In this document: in pieces, positions 19,475 to 30,223 of the stretch | Position numbering within the stretch: position 1 is the stretch's first letter | Layout: each line of letters begins with the position of its first letter | NCBI GenBank assembly: GCA_963713625.1 | Contig: CAVQMN010000004.1 | Coordinates: 973,224 to 1,037,223, forward strand | Length of the DNA: 64,000 nt | Direction: 5' to 3' | DNA from: Bog-756 sp963713625 | GTDB taxonomy: Bacteria; Actinomycetota; Acidimicrobiia; Acidimicrobiales; RAAP-2 | Made by a program: the position numbers and the translations under genes | Notes under the pieces: model-generated | Seen by the model: the letters and a program-made list of their open reading frames with translations, nothing else | Told to the model about the DNA's origin: nothing | The model's database searches: none

Positions 19475-21853
19475 ATGGACGTGGGTCGCGAGGAGAACCG
19501 GAGTGTCGGCCCGGAAGGCGAGGGGTCCCTGCACCGGGCGCTCGGTCTCACCGACGGTGAGCGTGACGAGGTGGAGGCCGTCCTCCGCCGCCCCCCGAAC
19601 CACCTCGAGCTGGCCCTGTTCGCGGTGATGTGGAGCGAGCACTGCTCCTACAAGTCGTCACGGGTCCATCTCAAACGCCTGCCCACCGAGGCGCCCCATG
19701 TGCTGGTCGGCCCGGGGGAGAACGCCGGGGTCATCGATGCCGGTGACGGGATCGCCGTGGCCATCCGTATCGAGAGCCACAACCACCCGTCGGCCATCGA
19801 GCCCTACCAGGGGGCCGCCACCGGGGTCGGCGGGATCCTCCGGGACATCTTCACCATGGGGGCACGGCCGGTGGCGGTGATGGATCCCCTGTTCTTCGGC
19901 GATCCCCACGACTCGCGGCAGCAGTGGTTGATCGAAGGGGTGGTGGCCGGCATCTCCGGCTACGGCAACTCCGTCGGCGTGCCCACCGTGGGCGGCGAGT
20001 TGACCTTCAATCCCTGTTACGCCCAGAACCCACTGGTCAATGTGTTGTGCATGGGGGTCCTGCCCATCGATCGACTCGTGCTCGGACAGGCATCGGGTGT
20101 CGGCAACCTGGCGGTGCTGCTGGGCTCGTCCACCGGCCGCGACGGGATCGGCGGGGTCAGCGTCCTGGCTTCGGCCGGCTTCGGTGGAGGGGAGTCGGGT
20201 GCCGACCGGGACGCGGAGGAGGGCGGCGCCGCAGCGGGCGGCACCGGGGACGAGTCCAAACGGCCGAGCGTCCAGGTCGGCGACCCCTACGAGGAGAAGC
20301 GCCTCATCGAGGCCTGCCTCGAGCTGCTCGACGCCGGGCTGGTGGTCGGCATTCAGGACCTGGGCGGGGCCGGCCTGGTCTGCGCGACCAGCGAGACGGC
20401 CGCCCGGGGCGGGGTGGGGATGGACGTCGACGTCTCCGCCGTCCCCCGACGCGAGCCGGGCATGGCTCCGTACGAGGTGATGACGTCGGAAAGCCAGGAG
20501 CGGATGCTGGCCATCGTGACCCCTGAGGACTTGGAGCGGGTCGAGGAGGTCTGCCGCCGCTGGGAGGTGCGTTCGGCGGTGGTGGGTCGGGTCACCGAGC
20601 CACCGGCCGGGGAGACCGGGCACCTGCGCATTCTCGACGGGTTCGACGGCGAGGTGCTCGGTGACGTCCCGGCCGTGGCCCTCAGCGAGGATGCCCCGCT
20701 GTACCACCGGCCCTTGGCCCAGCCCGGCGACCACGAAGCCCGGGCCGCCGACGATCCCGGGGCCATCGGCGCCCCGGTCGACTGTGGGGCCGACATCTTG
20801 GCCATGGTGTCGGACCCGTCCTGGGTCTACCGCCAGTACGACCACCAGCTCTTCCTCAACACCGTGGACGGCCCCGGCGGCGACGCGGCCGTGCTCCGCC
20901 TGGCCGCTCCCGGCCTGCCCCCGTCGGCCAAGGGGCTGGCGCTCACCACCGACTCCAATCCGACCTGGTGTTCGATCGAGCCCCGGGCGGGGACGGCGGC
21001 CACGGTGGCCGAGGGGGCTCTCAACGTGGCCTGTTCCGGGGCGCGGCCCATGGCCGTCGTCAACTGCCTCAATTTCGGAAACCCGGAGCACCCCGAGGTG
21101 ATGTGGCAGCTGTCGGAGTGCATCGACGGGATGAGGGACGCCTGCCTCGCCCTCGGGCTCCCGGTCATCGGCGGCAACGTCAGCCTCTACAACGAGAGCT
21201 TCGGCGTCGATATCGACCCGACGCCGGTGATCGGCGTGCTCGGCCTCATCGATCGGCTGGCCAGTCGTCCTCCGGGTGTGACCCTGGTCGACGGGGCCTC
21301 GCTGGTGCTCCTCGACGCCAGTGTGGGCGTGTCCGCCGGCCGCCGGACCCCGCCGTCCCTGGCCGGGTCGCGTTGGGCCGTGGAACGCCGCGGCCACCGC
21401 AACGGCACGCTTCCCGCCCTCGACCTGCCCGGGCACCGGCGCCTGGTGGAGTTCGTCGGCGCGCTGGTGGCCGAGGGCCTGGCCGGCGACGAGGACGGCG
21501 GCCCCGGCGAGCCGGTGGTGTCCGGGATCCACGACGTCTCCGGGGGCGGCCTCGGGGTGGCCCTGGCCGAGTTCGTCGTCCGTTCGGGGATCGGGTTGCA
21601 GGTGGCCGGCGTCGCCGACCACCACGAGCTGTTCACCGAGGCCCCGTCCCGGGTGGTGGTGTGCACCACCCGCCGGAACGAGTTGATCTCGCGGGCGGCC
21701 GAGGCCGGCGTCGGCTTCCGGGTACTCGGCGCGGCCGGGGGCTCCCGGCTGGTGGTGGAGGGCCTGGTCGACGTGGACGGGGACGAGCTGACCGCCGCCT
21801 GGCGCGGCCGGCTCCCTGACATCCTGGACGGGGTGGCGCCGGTCCTGTCCTGA
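19475..21853 (+). CDS. purL: FGAM synthase subunit PurL
   Basis: 792 residues, the small PurL that needs PurS and PurQ. It converts FGAR to FGAM with ATP and ammonia. Motifs: WSEHCSYKSSR near the N-terminus, VAIRIESHNHPSAIEPYQGAATGVGG, GVPTVGGE, a second half with GGNVSLYNES, and GIHDVSGGGLGVALAE. Two low-complexity insertions rich in Gly/Asp/Glu/Ala (about 248-270 and 415-432) enlarge it beyond the 740-750 usual residues. It is separated from purSQ by one minus-strand gene and has its own leaderless-type promoter. Confidence 0.96.
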   Translation: MDVGREENRSVGPEGEGSLHRALGLTDGERDEVEAVLRRPPNHLELALFAVMWSEHCSYKSSRVHLKRLPTEAPHVLVGPGENAGVIDAGDGIAVAIRIESHNHPSAIEPYQGAATGVGGILRDIFTMGARPVAVMDPLFFGDPHDSRQQWLIEGVVAGISGYGNSVGVPTVGGELTFNPCYAQNPLVNVLCMGVLPIDRLVLGQASGVGNLAVLLGSSTGRDGIGGVSVLASAGFGGGESGADRDAEEGGAAAGGTGDESKRPSVQVGDPYEEKRLIEACLELLDAGLVVGIQDLGGAGLVCATSETAARGGVGMDVDVSAVPRREPGMAPYEVMTSESQERMLAIVTPEDLERVEEVCRRWEVRSAVVGRVTEPPAGETGHLRILDGFDGEVLGDVPAVALSEDAPLYHRPLAQPGDHEARAADDPGAIGAPVDCGADILAMVSDPSWVYRQYDHQLFLNTVDGPGGDAAVLRLAAPGLPPSAKGLALTTDSNPTWCSIEPRAGTAATVAEGALNVACSGARPMAVVNCLNFGNPEHPEVMWQLSECIDGMRDACLALGLPVIGGNVSLYNESFGVDIDPTPVIGVLGLIDRLASRPPGVTLVDGASLVLLDASVGVSAGRRTPPSLAGSRWAVERRGHRNGTLPALDLPGHRRLVEFVGALVAEGLAGDEDGGPGEPVVSGIHDVSGGGLGVALAEFVVRSGIGLQVAGVADHHELFTEAPSRVVVCTTRRNELISRAAEAGVGFRVLGAAGGSRLVVEGLVDVDGDELTAAWRGRLPDILDGVAPVLS

Positions 21854-21877
21854 TCGTGCGGGTGCTGACCGGGCTGG

Positions 21878-22726
21878 TCAGGCCGCCGGCCGCCGGTCCT
21901 GCAGCTGGCTCAGTACCCGGTCGGGCACCTTGAGGTCCCCCTGGCCGGTCCCCACCCGCAGGTCGGGCTTCATCAACCCGTGATGGTCCGAGCCGCCCGT
22001 GGCCACCAGGTCGAAGCGGCGGGCCAGGTTCCCGAGCTCGCGGCGCTGTCGGGCCGAGTAGCGGCCATAGACGGCTTCGATGCCGCCGAACCCGACCGCG
22101 GCCAGCTCCTCCACCACCCGGGCCAGGTCGGGGCCTTCGAGGCCCATGCTGTAGGGATGGGCCAGCACGGCCACCCCGCCGGAGTCCAGGGCCAGCCGGG
22201 CCACGTCACCGGCCGACAGGCGCGCTTTGGGTACGTAGCCGGGTCGCCGGTTGGTGAGGAAGCGATGGAAGGCGTCGTCCACCGACTCGGCGGCACCGAC
22301 GGACACGATGGCCGCGGCGAAATGCGGCCGGCCGACACCGGCCTCGTTTCCGGCCCGGGCCACCACCATCTCATAGGTCACGGGGATGCCCAGCGCCACC
22401 AGCCGATCGGCCAGGGCCAGATTGCGGCGCCGACGGTCCTGGCGGAGCCGGACCAGCTCCTCGCCCAGAGGGCTGGCGTCGTCGTCCACGAAGTACACCA
22501 GCACGTGCATGCCGCCGGACCCGGCCGACCGGCACGAGACCTCGCACCCGGCTACGAAGGTGATACCCAGCTCCTCGGCCCGGCGGCGGGCCGGCCCGAT
22601 CCCGGCCAGTGAGTCGTGATCGGTGAGGGCCACGGCGCTGCAGCCGGCCTCGGCGGCCAACTCGGGAATACGCTCCGGAGGGTCGCTGCCGTCAGAGACG
22701 TCCGAGTGGGTGTGGAGGTCGATCAT
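21878..22726 (-). CDS. PHP-domain phosphoesterase
   Basis: 282 residues from ATG 22726. The frame stays open upstream into purF, but the family begins MIDLHTHSDVSDGSDPPERI. Metal-binding motifs: DLHTHSDVSDG, LTDHDS, a Glu/Cys segment GCEVSC, VAVLAHPYSM and ATGGSDHHG. Related proteins include the 3',5'-nucleotide bisphosphatase/RNase AM type (TrpH/YciV), which share the 280-residue length, so hydrolysis of a nucleotide or RNA 5' end is the likely role (inference). TAGCCT lies eight bases before the start. Divergent from purF. Confidence 0.88.
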   Translation of the reverse strand: MIDLHTHSDVSDGSDPPERIPELAAEAGCSAVALTDHDSLAGIGPARRRAEELGITFVAGCEVSCRSAGSGGMHVLVYFVDDDASPLGEELVRLRQDRRRRNLALADRLVALGIPVTYEMVVARAGNEAGVGRPHFAAAIVSVGAAESVDDAFHRFLTNRRPGYVPKARLSAGDVARLALDSGGVAVLAHPYSMGLEGPDLARVVEELAAVGFGGIEAVYGRYSARQRRELGNLARRFDLVATGGSDHHGLMKPDLRVGTGQGDLKVPDRVLSQLQDRRPAA

Positions 22727-22873
22727 CCCGGGCGAGGCTATCGGCCGGCCGGCAGGCGCCGGCCGGCCCACGGGGGCGCGGGCCGGTCGAGCCCACGGGG
22801 CCCCGACGATAGGCGCGTCCTCCGGCCGCGCCACTAGGATGTGTCTGCACGGTGAGGTGCTGGTGGCCTGGCC

Positions 22874-24387
<1,514 letters not shown>

Positions 24388-24391
<4 letters not shown>

Positions 24392-25611
24392 GCGGGGTCG
24401 ATTCGCACCCGACCCCCTCCCCAGATGGACCCGTAGGTTCGGGAGCGACGGACGTTCCCGCGCCGGAGCAACCGGAATCGCCGGCGACCTATGCCGCGGC
24501 CGGCGTGGACATCGAGGCCGGTGAGCGCGCCGTCGATCTCATCAAGCCATTGGTGGCGGCCACCCTCCGTCCCGAAGTGATCGGCGGGCTCGGGGGCTTC
24601 GGCGGACTGTTCGCGCTGGATGTCGACCGCTACCGACGGCCCGTCCTGGTGGCCGGGACCGACGGCGTGGGCACCAAGGCACTCGTGGCCCAGGACCTCG
24701 GGCGGTTCGACACCATCGGGATCGACCTGGTGGCCATGTGCGTCGATGATCTGGTGTGCCAGGGGGCCGAGCCCCTGTTCTTCCTCGACTACATCTCGTG
24801 CGGGATGGTGGATCCGGTCCAGATGGCCGAACTGGTGGCGGGAGTGGCCGAGGGTTGCCGCCAGGTCGGCGCCGCCCTCATCGGCGGGGAGATGGCCGAG
24901 CATCCCGGGGTCATGAAGCCCGGCGAGTTCGATCTGGTCGGGTTCGCCGTCGGGGTTGTCGAACGGGACGAGGCCCTGAGTCCGCACCGGGTGCGGCCGG
25001 GCGACGTGCTCATCGGGCTGGTCTCGCCCGGCCTGCGGTGCAACGGCTACTCACTGGCCCGGCACGTGCTGTCCGAACGGTCCGGTCTCAGTCTTGACGG
25101 CCCGGCATGGCCCGGGGCCCAGGTGTCGTTGGCTGATGAGCTGCTCAGGCCGTCGGTCATCTACACCCCCGCGGCCCGGGCGGCCATGGCCGCCACCCGG
25201 GCCGGCGACGGAGGCGGGTCCCACGGCGGTGGGGAGCCCGGCGTCCACGCCATCGCCCACATCACCGGGGGTGGATTCGAGGGCAATCTGCCCCGCGCCC
25301 TGCCCGACGGGGTGCGCGCCGTGGTGGACCGGGGAGCCTGGGAGATCCCGGGGATCTTCGGGGCGATCCGACGGCTGGGGAACGTGACCGTCGACGAGAT
25401 GGCCCGGGTGTTCAACCTGGGGATCGGCATGGTCATGGTCGTCGACCCCGACGGCGTCGACGACGCCCTCGGGGCCCTGGCCGGCACCGGGGTCGATGCC
25501 CGGGTGGTGGGCCGGGTGGAGGCCGGGACGCCGGGCGTCGAGTTCGTCGGGCCCGAGTTCTGGTCGACATCCGATGATCGCTCCGGTTCGTCGGACGGTC
25601 GGGGACGGTAG
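24388..25611 (+). CDS. purM: AIR synthetase
   Basis: 407 residues from GTG 24388, overlapping purF as GTGA. It closes the imidazole ring (FGAM to AIR, ATP). About 40 disordered residues precede the family start TYAAAGVDIEAGERAVDLIKPLV. Motifs: GTDGVGTKALVAQ, DLVAMCVDDLVCQGAEPLFFLDYI, GGEMAEHPGVM and HITGGGFEGNLPRALP. A Gly-rich insertion (RAGDGGGSHGGGEPG) precedes HAIAHITGG. pyrE follows after two bases. Confidence 0.95.
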
Positions 25612-25613
25612 GC

Positions 25614-26183
25614 ATGGGCGACCCGCTTCCTCCCACCCAGTTCGAGGCGCTCCGCCGGCACCTGCTCGACCATTCGGTCAAGCGCGGCGACTTCGTGCTC
25701 AAGTCCGGCCGCCGGAGCAACTGGTTCATCGATTCGAAGCAGACCGTGTGCCGGCCCGAGGCCATGACCCTGGTGGCCGACGGCGTACTGGCCGTGATCC
25801 CCCCCGAAGTGGATGCCATCGGGGGTCTGACCATGGGGGCCGATCCCGTGGCTTTCGTGACCGCCGGCGTGGCGGCCACCCGCGGCCGGATGCTGAAGGC
25901 CTTCAGTGTCCGCAAGGAGGCCAAGGATCACGGCGGCGGCGGGAGGATCGCCGGGGCCCTCGACCCGGGTGACCGCGTGGTCGTCACCGAGGATACGGTG
26001 ACCCGGGGAACATCGCTGCTCGAGGCGGCCCGAGCGGTGACCGAGGCCGGCGGCGTGCCGGTCCTGTTGGTGGCGGTGGTGGACAGGGGTGGAACGGTGG
26101 AGGCCATGGCCGCGGCCGAAGGCATCCCGTTCCGGGCTCTGTTGTCGGCACCCGATCTCGGCTTCGAGTACGAGGGCGGCTGA
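25614..26183 (+). CDS. pyrE: Orotate phosphoribosyltransferase
   Basis: 189 residues. It attaches orotate to PRPP, making OMP in pyrimidine synthesis. Motifs: FVLKSGRRSNWFIDSK at the N-terminus, AFSVRKEAKDHGGGGRIAG (the flexible catalytic loop) and the PRPP motif VVVTEDTVTRGTSLLEAA. It is two bases behind purM and so links pyrimidine to purine synthesis through a common mRNA. Confidence 0.95.
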   Translation: MGDPLPPTQFEALRRHLLDHSVKRGDFVLKSGRRSNWFIDSKQTVCRPEAMTLVADGVLAVIPPEVDAIGGLTMGADPVAFVTAGVAATRGRMLKAFSVRKEAKDHGGGGRIAGALDPGDRVVVTEDTVTRGTSLLEAARAVTEAGGVPVLLVAVVDRGGTVEAMAAAEGIPFRALLSAPDLGFEYEGG

Positions 26184-26201
26184 CCCTTTTCCACGCTGGC
26201 G

Positions 26202-26227
26202 GTCGGACGTCGATGTCGGACGTCGAT
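26202..26227. repeat. 13-bp tandem duplication
   Basis: GTCGGACGTCGAT occurs twice head to tail (26202-26214, 26215-26227) in the gap between convergent pyrE and the ferredoxin gene. A diverged third piece (TTCGGAGTCGAT) follows at 26232. Probably a slippage product. Confidence 0.8.
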
Positions 26228-26297
26228 GCGATTCGGAGTCGATGTCGTCTAGCGGAATCCGGTGCGGTCCGACCGGATCGGCGCAGGGGGACTGCGC

Positions 26298-26645
26298 TCA
26301 GGCCAACCGGGTCAGCACGATGGCGTCTTCCGGACACGCGACCACGCACAGGCCGCAGGCCCGGCAGTCGTCGGCATTCGGCGTGTACGAGGTGGCCATA
26401 CCGTGGGCCCGGACTTTCAGGCGCCCGATCCGACCCAACGCCTTGTAGTCGGAGTCGTCGATGCGCCGGACTTCGAAGACGTCATTGGGACAGACGTCGA
26501 CGCAGTCGCGCTTACCCTCGCAGCGGGCATGGTCGACCACCGGGACGAAGGTCCCCGTCGGAGCCGCGCACCGCTCACCCGGGCGGTCCGGGTGAGCGGC
26601 GGCACGTCGCTTCTTGTCCAGCAGTCGCTCGGTGTCCGACGTCAC
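26298..26645 (-). CDS. Ferredoxin-like 4Fe-4S protein
   Basis: 115 residues. The C-terminal cluster motif is standard: CRACGLCVVACPEDAI. The first motif is CEGKRDCVDVCPNDVFEV, in which the usual Cys-x2-Cys opening is replaced by Cys-x5-Cys. This variant is seen in some 7Fe or dicluster ferredoxins, and one cluster may be a 3Fe-4S type. The start overlaps the end of the PadR gene by four bases (ATGA), so the two are one transcript. A soluble electron carrier whose amount is set by the PadR repressor is the simplest reading (inference). Confidence 0.88.
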   Translation of the reverse strand: MTSDTERLLDKKRRAAAHPDRPGERCAAPTGTFVPVVDHARCEGKRDCVDVCPNDVFEVRRIDDSDYKALGRIGRLKVRAHGMATSYTPNADDCRACGLCVVACPEDAIVLTRLA

Positions 26646-27373
26646 GCTCCGGCGCCTCGGCCCGTGGCTTCGACGCCGGTGTCCGTCTCGGACGTCTCGG
26701 ACGCCGGATCCCCTTCACCGCCATCGGCCAGGACCAGATAGATCCGGCGTCGCGTTTCGCTGAGGATCTCGCCCACGGCTTTGATCTGCCGGTCGGATCC
26801 GGCCTGCCCCACCTGCATGATGGCCGACATCAACTCGCCCATCAGGCCCCGGAGGTCGACCAGTGATCGGTCGGCACCTCGGGCCGCCTCCTCCCAGGGA
26901 GCGGGTCCGTCGCCGGCCGCGTCCGCGGCTGCCCGGCCTTCTTCGGTCAGGCTGAAGACGCGGCGACCCTCCGACTTGTCCGCGGTCACCAGCCCCTGGT
27001 CCTCCATGACCTGGAGGGTGGGGTAGACCGAACCGGGGCTGGGTCGCCAGACGCCCCCACTGCGTTCGGTGAGCTCGGTGATGATCTGGTAGCCGTGCAT
27101 CGGCTCCTCGGCCAGGAGGGCGATGATCGCCGCCCGGACGTCGCCCCGGCCGACCTTCGGCCCGCGGCCGAACATCGGACCACCGAAGCCGGGGCCGAAT
27201 CCACCGCGGCCGAAACCGGGTCCGAAACCGTCGGCCCGTCCCCGCCCGCGTCCGCGGCCGCCGCCCCTGCCCCGGTTGGTCCCGCCGAAGCGGTCGGGCG
27301 CCTCACCGCGGAATCCGGGCCCGAATCCGGGTCCGCCCTCTTGGAAGTGTTCATGTCTCTTGTGTCCGTGCAT
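26642..27373 (-). CDS. PadR-family transcriptional regulator
   Basis: 243 residues. The first 75 residues are a low-complexity Gly/Arg/Phe/Pro tract (repeats of GFGPGF and GRGRGRG). The winged helix follows: DVRAAIIALLAEEPMHGYQIITELTERSGGVWRPSPGSVYPTLQVMEDQGLVTADKSEGRRVFSLTEEG broken across about 77-145, then a C-terminal dimerisation helix. AGGAGA precedes the ATG. Two sites with CGATATNTC-like sequence lie upstream, one over the -10, which suggests autoregulation. The RG/FG-rich extension resembles RNA-binding or phase-separating segments and is unusual for PadR proteins, though known for some actinobacterial ones. Confidence 0.9.
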   Translation of the reverse strand: MHGHKRHEHFQEGGPGFGPGFRGEAPDRFGGTNRGRGGGRGRGRGRADGFGPGFGRGGFGPGFGGPMFGRGPKVGRGDVRAAIIALLAEEPMHGYQIITELTERSGGVWRPSPGSVYPTLQVMEDQGLVTADKSEGRRVFSLTEEGRAAADAAGDGPAPWEEAARGADRSLVDLRGLMGELMSAIMQVGQAGSDRQIKAVGEILSETRRRIYLVLADGGEGDPASETSETDTGVEATGRGAGA

Positions 27374-27749
27374 CAGGTTTCTCCTACTTCTGCATTTCTG
27401 CGATATCCCCGCCGGCCTAGGTGGTCACGGCGGGCTTTGGAGGGCCGGCCCCTGCCGTCCCCGTTTCTTGACTTCGGGAGGTTCTCGAAGAACGCTCTCG
27501 TACGGTTACGATATATCGCAATACACCCGGTGTCAAGAGGCTCCGAGAATTCAGACCTTGGGCGAGGGCTCCGGGTTCAGGGTTGGGGAGCGGGCGCGGT
27601 GAAGGCGCCGGCGGCGGGCAACGAGACACGGAGGGCGGGCAGCGACCTCAGATGACCGGTGTCACCGAAGGCGAAGACCACGATGGCCATGGCGGCCAGA
27701 TCCGACCGCATCTGTCGCCTTCGGGAGCTCACCCTCCGACTCGCCCGGG
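27374..27749. other. 376-nt intergenic region holding the padR promoter and leader
   Basis: It contains the minus-strand padR promoter (27508-27536), a 13-bp palindrome GTTCT-CGA-AGAAC at 27481-27493 inside the leader, and a second CGATATC at 27401. The rest (27540-27749) shows no gene or clear terminator. Confidence 0.5.
27508..27536 (-). promoter_or_regulatory. padR promoter with overlapping palindromic operator
   Basis: Read on the minus strand: TTGACA (27536-27531), exactly 17 bases, TATCGT (27513-27508). The perfect palindrome CGATATATCG (27509-27518) covers the -10. PadR repressors typically bind AT-rich palindromes of this kind, so this is a good candidate for autorepression. Confidence 0.65.
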
Positions 27750-28010
27750 TCAGGTGGCGCGGTCGGCCACGTCGTCCCCGTCGTAGGGGACGGGATGGTT
27801 TCCACCCAGCTCCACGAACCGCTCATTGAGGGCGTGGGCGATGACGTCGTGGTCGTGGGGACTCGGTTGGAGGGCACCGTAGAGGAACGCTTCGAGTTGG
27901 AGGGCGGTGCTCATCCCTCCGAGCTCGAAGTAGCGCAGCCAGAGCTCTCCCCTGGTCAGATCCGCTTGCTCTCGGAACCGATTCAGGGTGTCGGACGCTC
28001 CCTCAACCAT
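27750..28010 (-). CDS. Small conserved protein linked to a GAF-ANTAR regulator
   Basis: 86 residues, helical and acidic: LTRGELWLRYFELGGMSTALQLEAFLYG, then DHDVIAHALNERFVELGG. I recognise this pattern from short actinobacterial proteins often found next to stress or ANTAR regulators. No biochemical function is known to me. The ATG lies inside the end of the upstream STAS-GAF-ANTAR gene (8-base overlap), so the two are translated together and may act together. Confidence 0.72.
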   Translation of the reverse strand: MVEGASDTLNRFREQADLTRGELWLRYFELGGMSTALQLEAFLYGALQPSPHDHDVIAHALNERFVELGGNHPVPYDGDDVADRAT

Positions 28011-29088
28011 GGTGGCCAGAAGGCCCAGCGTCGTGGGACCGGTCGGGTTGGAGGGACGAGGAGATGACCTGGTTGGCCTGGCTGAGCAGGGAGTGCCCCG
28101 ACACCTGGGAGGCGACCCGGAGCACCGTGTAGGCGTCGTCCTGGGAAAGACCGCGGCGCTCCATGATCACGCCCTGGGCCTGGGCGATGGCCTCGCGCAT
28201 CTCGAGCGCCCGCTGGATGCGGGCCCCGCGCTGTGCACCGGCCACGTTGACCTTGGCGCTGGTCAGGACGGCCGAGGTCTCATCGGCGAACATCGAAGCC
28301 AGCACCTCGTCCTGCTCGGCGAAGACCCCCGGCCGGTGCGAGTAGATGTTGAGGGCTCCCACCGGTTCATCCATGACGTGGAGGGGCGCGGAGAGGATGG
28401 AGCTGATGCCGAGCGAACGGGCTTCCGGGGTGAAGGCGGGCCACCGCGACTCGTCGGCCAGGGAGAGGGCATGGAACCGGCGCCCTTGGACCGAGGCGTC
28501 GATACACGGGCCCTCACCGGTGGCGTACTGGTGGGAGTCCATGTCCAGGATGGTCTGGTCGGTGGCCGCCACCGTGCCCAGATGCCCGTGGCGCCGGAAC
28601 GACACGCTGACTCCGTCCGCACCGGCGACCGTGGCCCTGGTCAGGGCCACCACCATCCGGAGGGCGCCGTCGACCACATCGTCCTCGGAGGCGAAGGCTG
28701 AGTTGATCTGAGGACCGGGGGCCCGCTCGTGCTCCAGGTGGCCCGACGTCGAGGCCGACCCGGCGGCGACCAGGTCCTCCAGCCCGCTGGCGGCGAGGAG
28801 GCCGCGGACCCGGGCCGATGGCGACCGGACCACCATCGGCCGGTGGTGGGAGCGCAGCCGCTCGGCCGCGTCGACCACCAGCGCCAGGCACTCGGGGGTC
28901 AACGTGTCCAGTCCGCCCAGGTCGACGACGACCGATGGGATGGCCCCGGCCACGACCATGTCGAAGAGGGCACTGAGCTGGGGCACGGCCACCGCATCGG
29001 GTGTGCCGCGCAGCGCGATGACCACCTCCGACCCCGAGAAGTCGGTCAGGATCGTGAATCTGTTTCCCTGTCCGTCGGCCATGCTCAC
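28003..29088 (-). CDS. STAS-GAF-ANTAR regulatory protein
   Basis: 361 residues. N-terminal STAS/anti-sigma-antagonist-like domain (about 10-110; VVDLGGLDTLTPECLALVVDAAERL). GAF domain (about 130-275) with the characteristic YATGEGPCIDA and SLGISSILSAPL segments. C-terminal ANTAR RNA-binding domain (about 283-345; RALEMREAIAQAQGVIMERRGLSQDDAYTVLRVASQ). ANTAR proteins bind tandem hairpins in nascent RNA and cause antitermination. GAF should sense a small ligand, and STAS may bind a protein partner. GTG 29088. Divergent from another GAF-ANTAR gene. Confidence 0.9.
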   Translation of the reverse strand: MSMADGQGNRFTILTDFSGSEVVIALRGTPDAVAVPQLSALFDMVVAGAIPSVVVDLGGLDTLTPECLALVVDAAERLRSHHRPMVVRSPSARVRGLLAASGLEDLVAAGSASTSGHLEHERAPGPQINSAFASEDDVVDGALRMVVALTRATVAGADGVSVSFRRHGHLGTVAATDQTILDMDSHQYATGEGPCIDASVQGRRFHALSLADESRWPAFTPEARSLGISSILSAPLHVMDEPVGALNIYSHRPGVFAEQDEVLASMFADETSAVLTSAKVNVAGAQRGARIQRALEMREAIAQAQGVIMERRGLSQDDAYTVLRVASQVSGHSLLSQANQVISSSLQPDRSHDAGPSGHHG

Positions 29089-29301
29089 GACAGCTTCGAT
29101 GACCGAACCGGCAGGTGAAGGTGGTCAGGTCCGGTGGTCGCCGACGCCAGCAACCTTCGGGGGGATGACGACGGACACGGTGCCACGCACACGGTCTTGC
29201 CTCCAGAGCGGGCGACGCCCTCTGGGTCGAAGGTACCTCAACCGTACCAGTATCCCGACGCCGAAAGACCCGACGTGTTGAACGGGCACCGAACAGGTGG
29301 A

Positions 29302-30090
29302 ATGCTGGAGGAGCGGAGGGATGAGCGAGCGGATGAATACGCCATGACTGGCGATGAAGCACCTGGGAGCGGACCGGATCCAGCCGCCGAACTGAGCGGA
29401 ACCATCTCCAAGACGGTCGAGGCGCTCTTTTCGGACGGCAGCGTGGCGGGCACGTTGGACCAGTTGGTGGCCCTGGCCGTGGTCACCATCGAGGGGTGTG
29501 ACTTCGCCGGAATTTTCGTGTCCGAGCAGGGTGCGGTGAGTACGGAGTACTCGACCGATCCGATCGTGATCGACCTCGACGCCCGACAACGGCGCACGGA
29601 CGAAGGTCCCTGCCTGGACGCGTTGCGCCACGAGAGCGTTGTCTACGCCGAGGACCTCGGCGACGATGGTCGTTGGCCGACGTTCGGGCCGCAAGCGGTC
29701 GCCGCCGGGGTCCGGAGCATCCTGGCCCTGCCGCTCTCGGTCGACACCGACCCGGGCGCGCTCAACCTCTATGCCCGGTATCCCCATGCCTTCGGTGTGA
29801 TCGACCGGGGGCGGGGGATGCTGTTGGCCACCATGGCGGGCATGGCCTTTTCGGCCGCCCGGACCCACGAGGCCGAGGAGCGTCGGGCGGCCAATCTCCA
29901 AGCCGCACTGGCCACGCGGGAGATGATCGGACAGGCCCAGGGCATCCTCATGGAGCGGGAGCGCGTGACGCCGGAACAGGCCTTCGATATCTTGCGCCGG
30001 GCCTCCCAGCACCTCAACCTGAAGCTGCGGGACGTCGCGCAGAACCTGGTCGACACGGGCGAGCGACCGGACACCGGTCTCCCGTCCTAG
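29302..30090 (+). CDS. GAF-ANTAR transcription antitermination regulator
   Basis: 262 residues from ATG 29302; ATG 29344 is also possible, and an open frame continues to 29134 without family similarity. The GAF domain (about 35-190) contains RRTDEGPCLDALRHESVVYAEDL and AAGVRSILALPL. The ANTAR domain (about 195-250) is NLQAALATREMIGQAQGILMERERVTPEQAFDILRRASQ. No STAS domain, unlike the divergent neighbour. The 213-base gap between the two starts holds the presumptive promoters, but I could not fix a -10. Confidence 0.88.
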   Translation: MLEERRDERADEYAMTGDEAPGSGPDPAAELSGTISKTVEALFSDGSVAGTLDQLVALAVVTIEGCDFAGIFVSEQGAVSTEYSTDPIVIDLDARQRRTDEGPCLDALRHESVVYAEDLGDDGRWPTFGPQAVAAGVRSILALPLSVDTDPGALNLYARYPHAFGVIDRGRGMLLATMAGMAFSAARTHEAEERRAANLQAALATREMIGQAQGILMERERVTPEQAFDILRRASQHLNLKLRDVAQNLVDTGERPDTGLPS

Positions 30091-30189
30091 GCCCTTGCGC
30101 CGTGGGCCCATCCCGGCTCTGAACGGACAGATGTCCTGGTCCAGCAGGCACGGATCCCGGCGACCTTTCCCAAATTCGCATCTGTTCGG

Positions 30190-30195
30190 TACAAT
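30190..30195 (+). promoter_or_regulatory. Candidate -10 element
   Basis: TACAAT in CGGTACAATTCTG, followed by GAGAGGGG and the ATG at 30224. This gives a short leader with a Shine-Dalgarno. Confidence 0.5.
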
Positions 30196-30223
30196 TCTGA
30201 GAGCGGGATGAGAGGGGCAACTC

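Noticed and set aside
27481..27493. LexA box in the padR leader
   Set aside because: GTTCT-CGA-AGAAC is a palindrome but does not fit the actinobacterial consensus TCGAAC-N4-GTTCGA, and no SOS gene follows.
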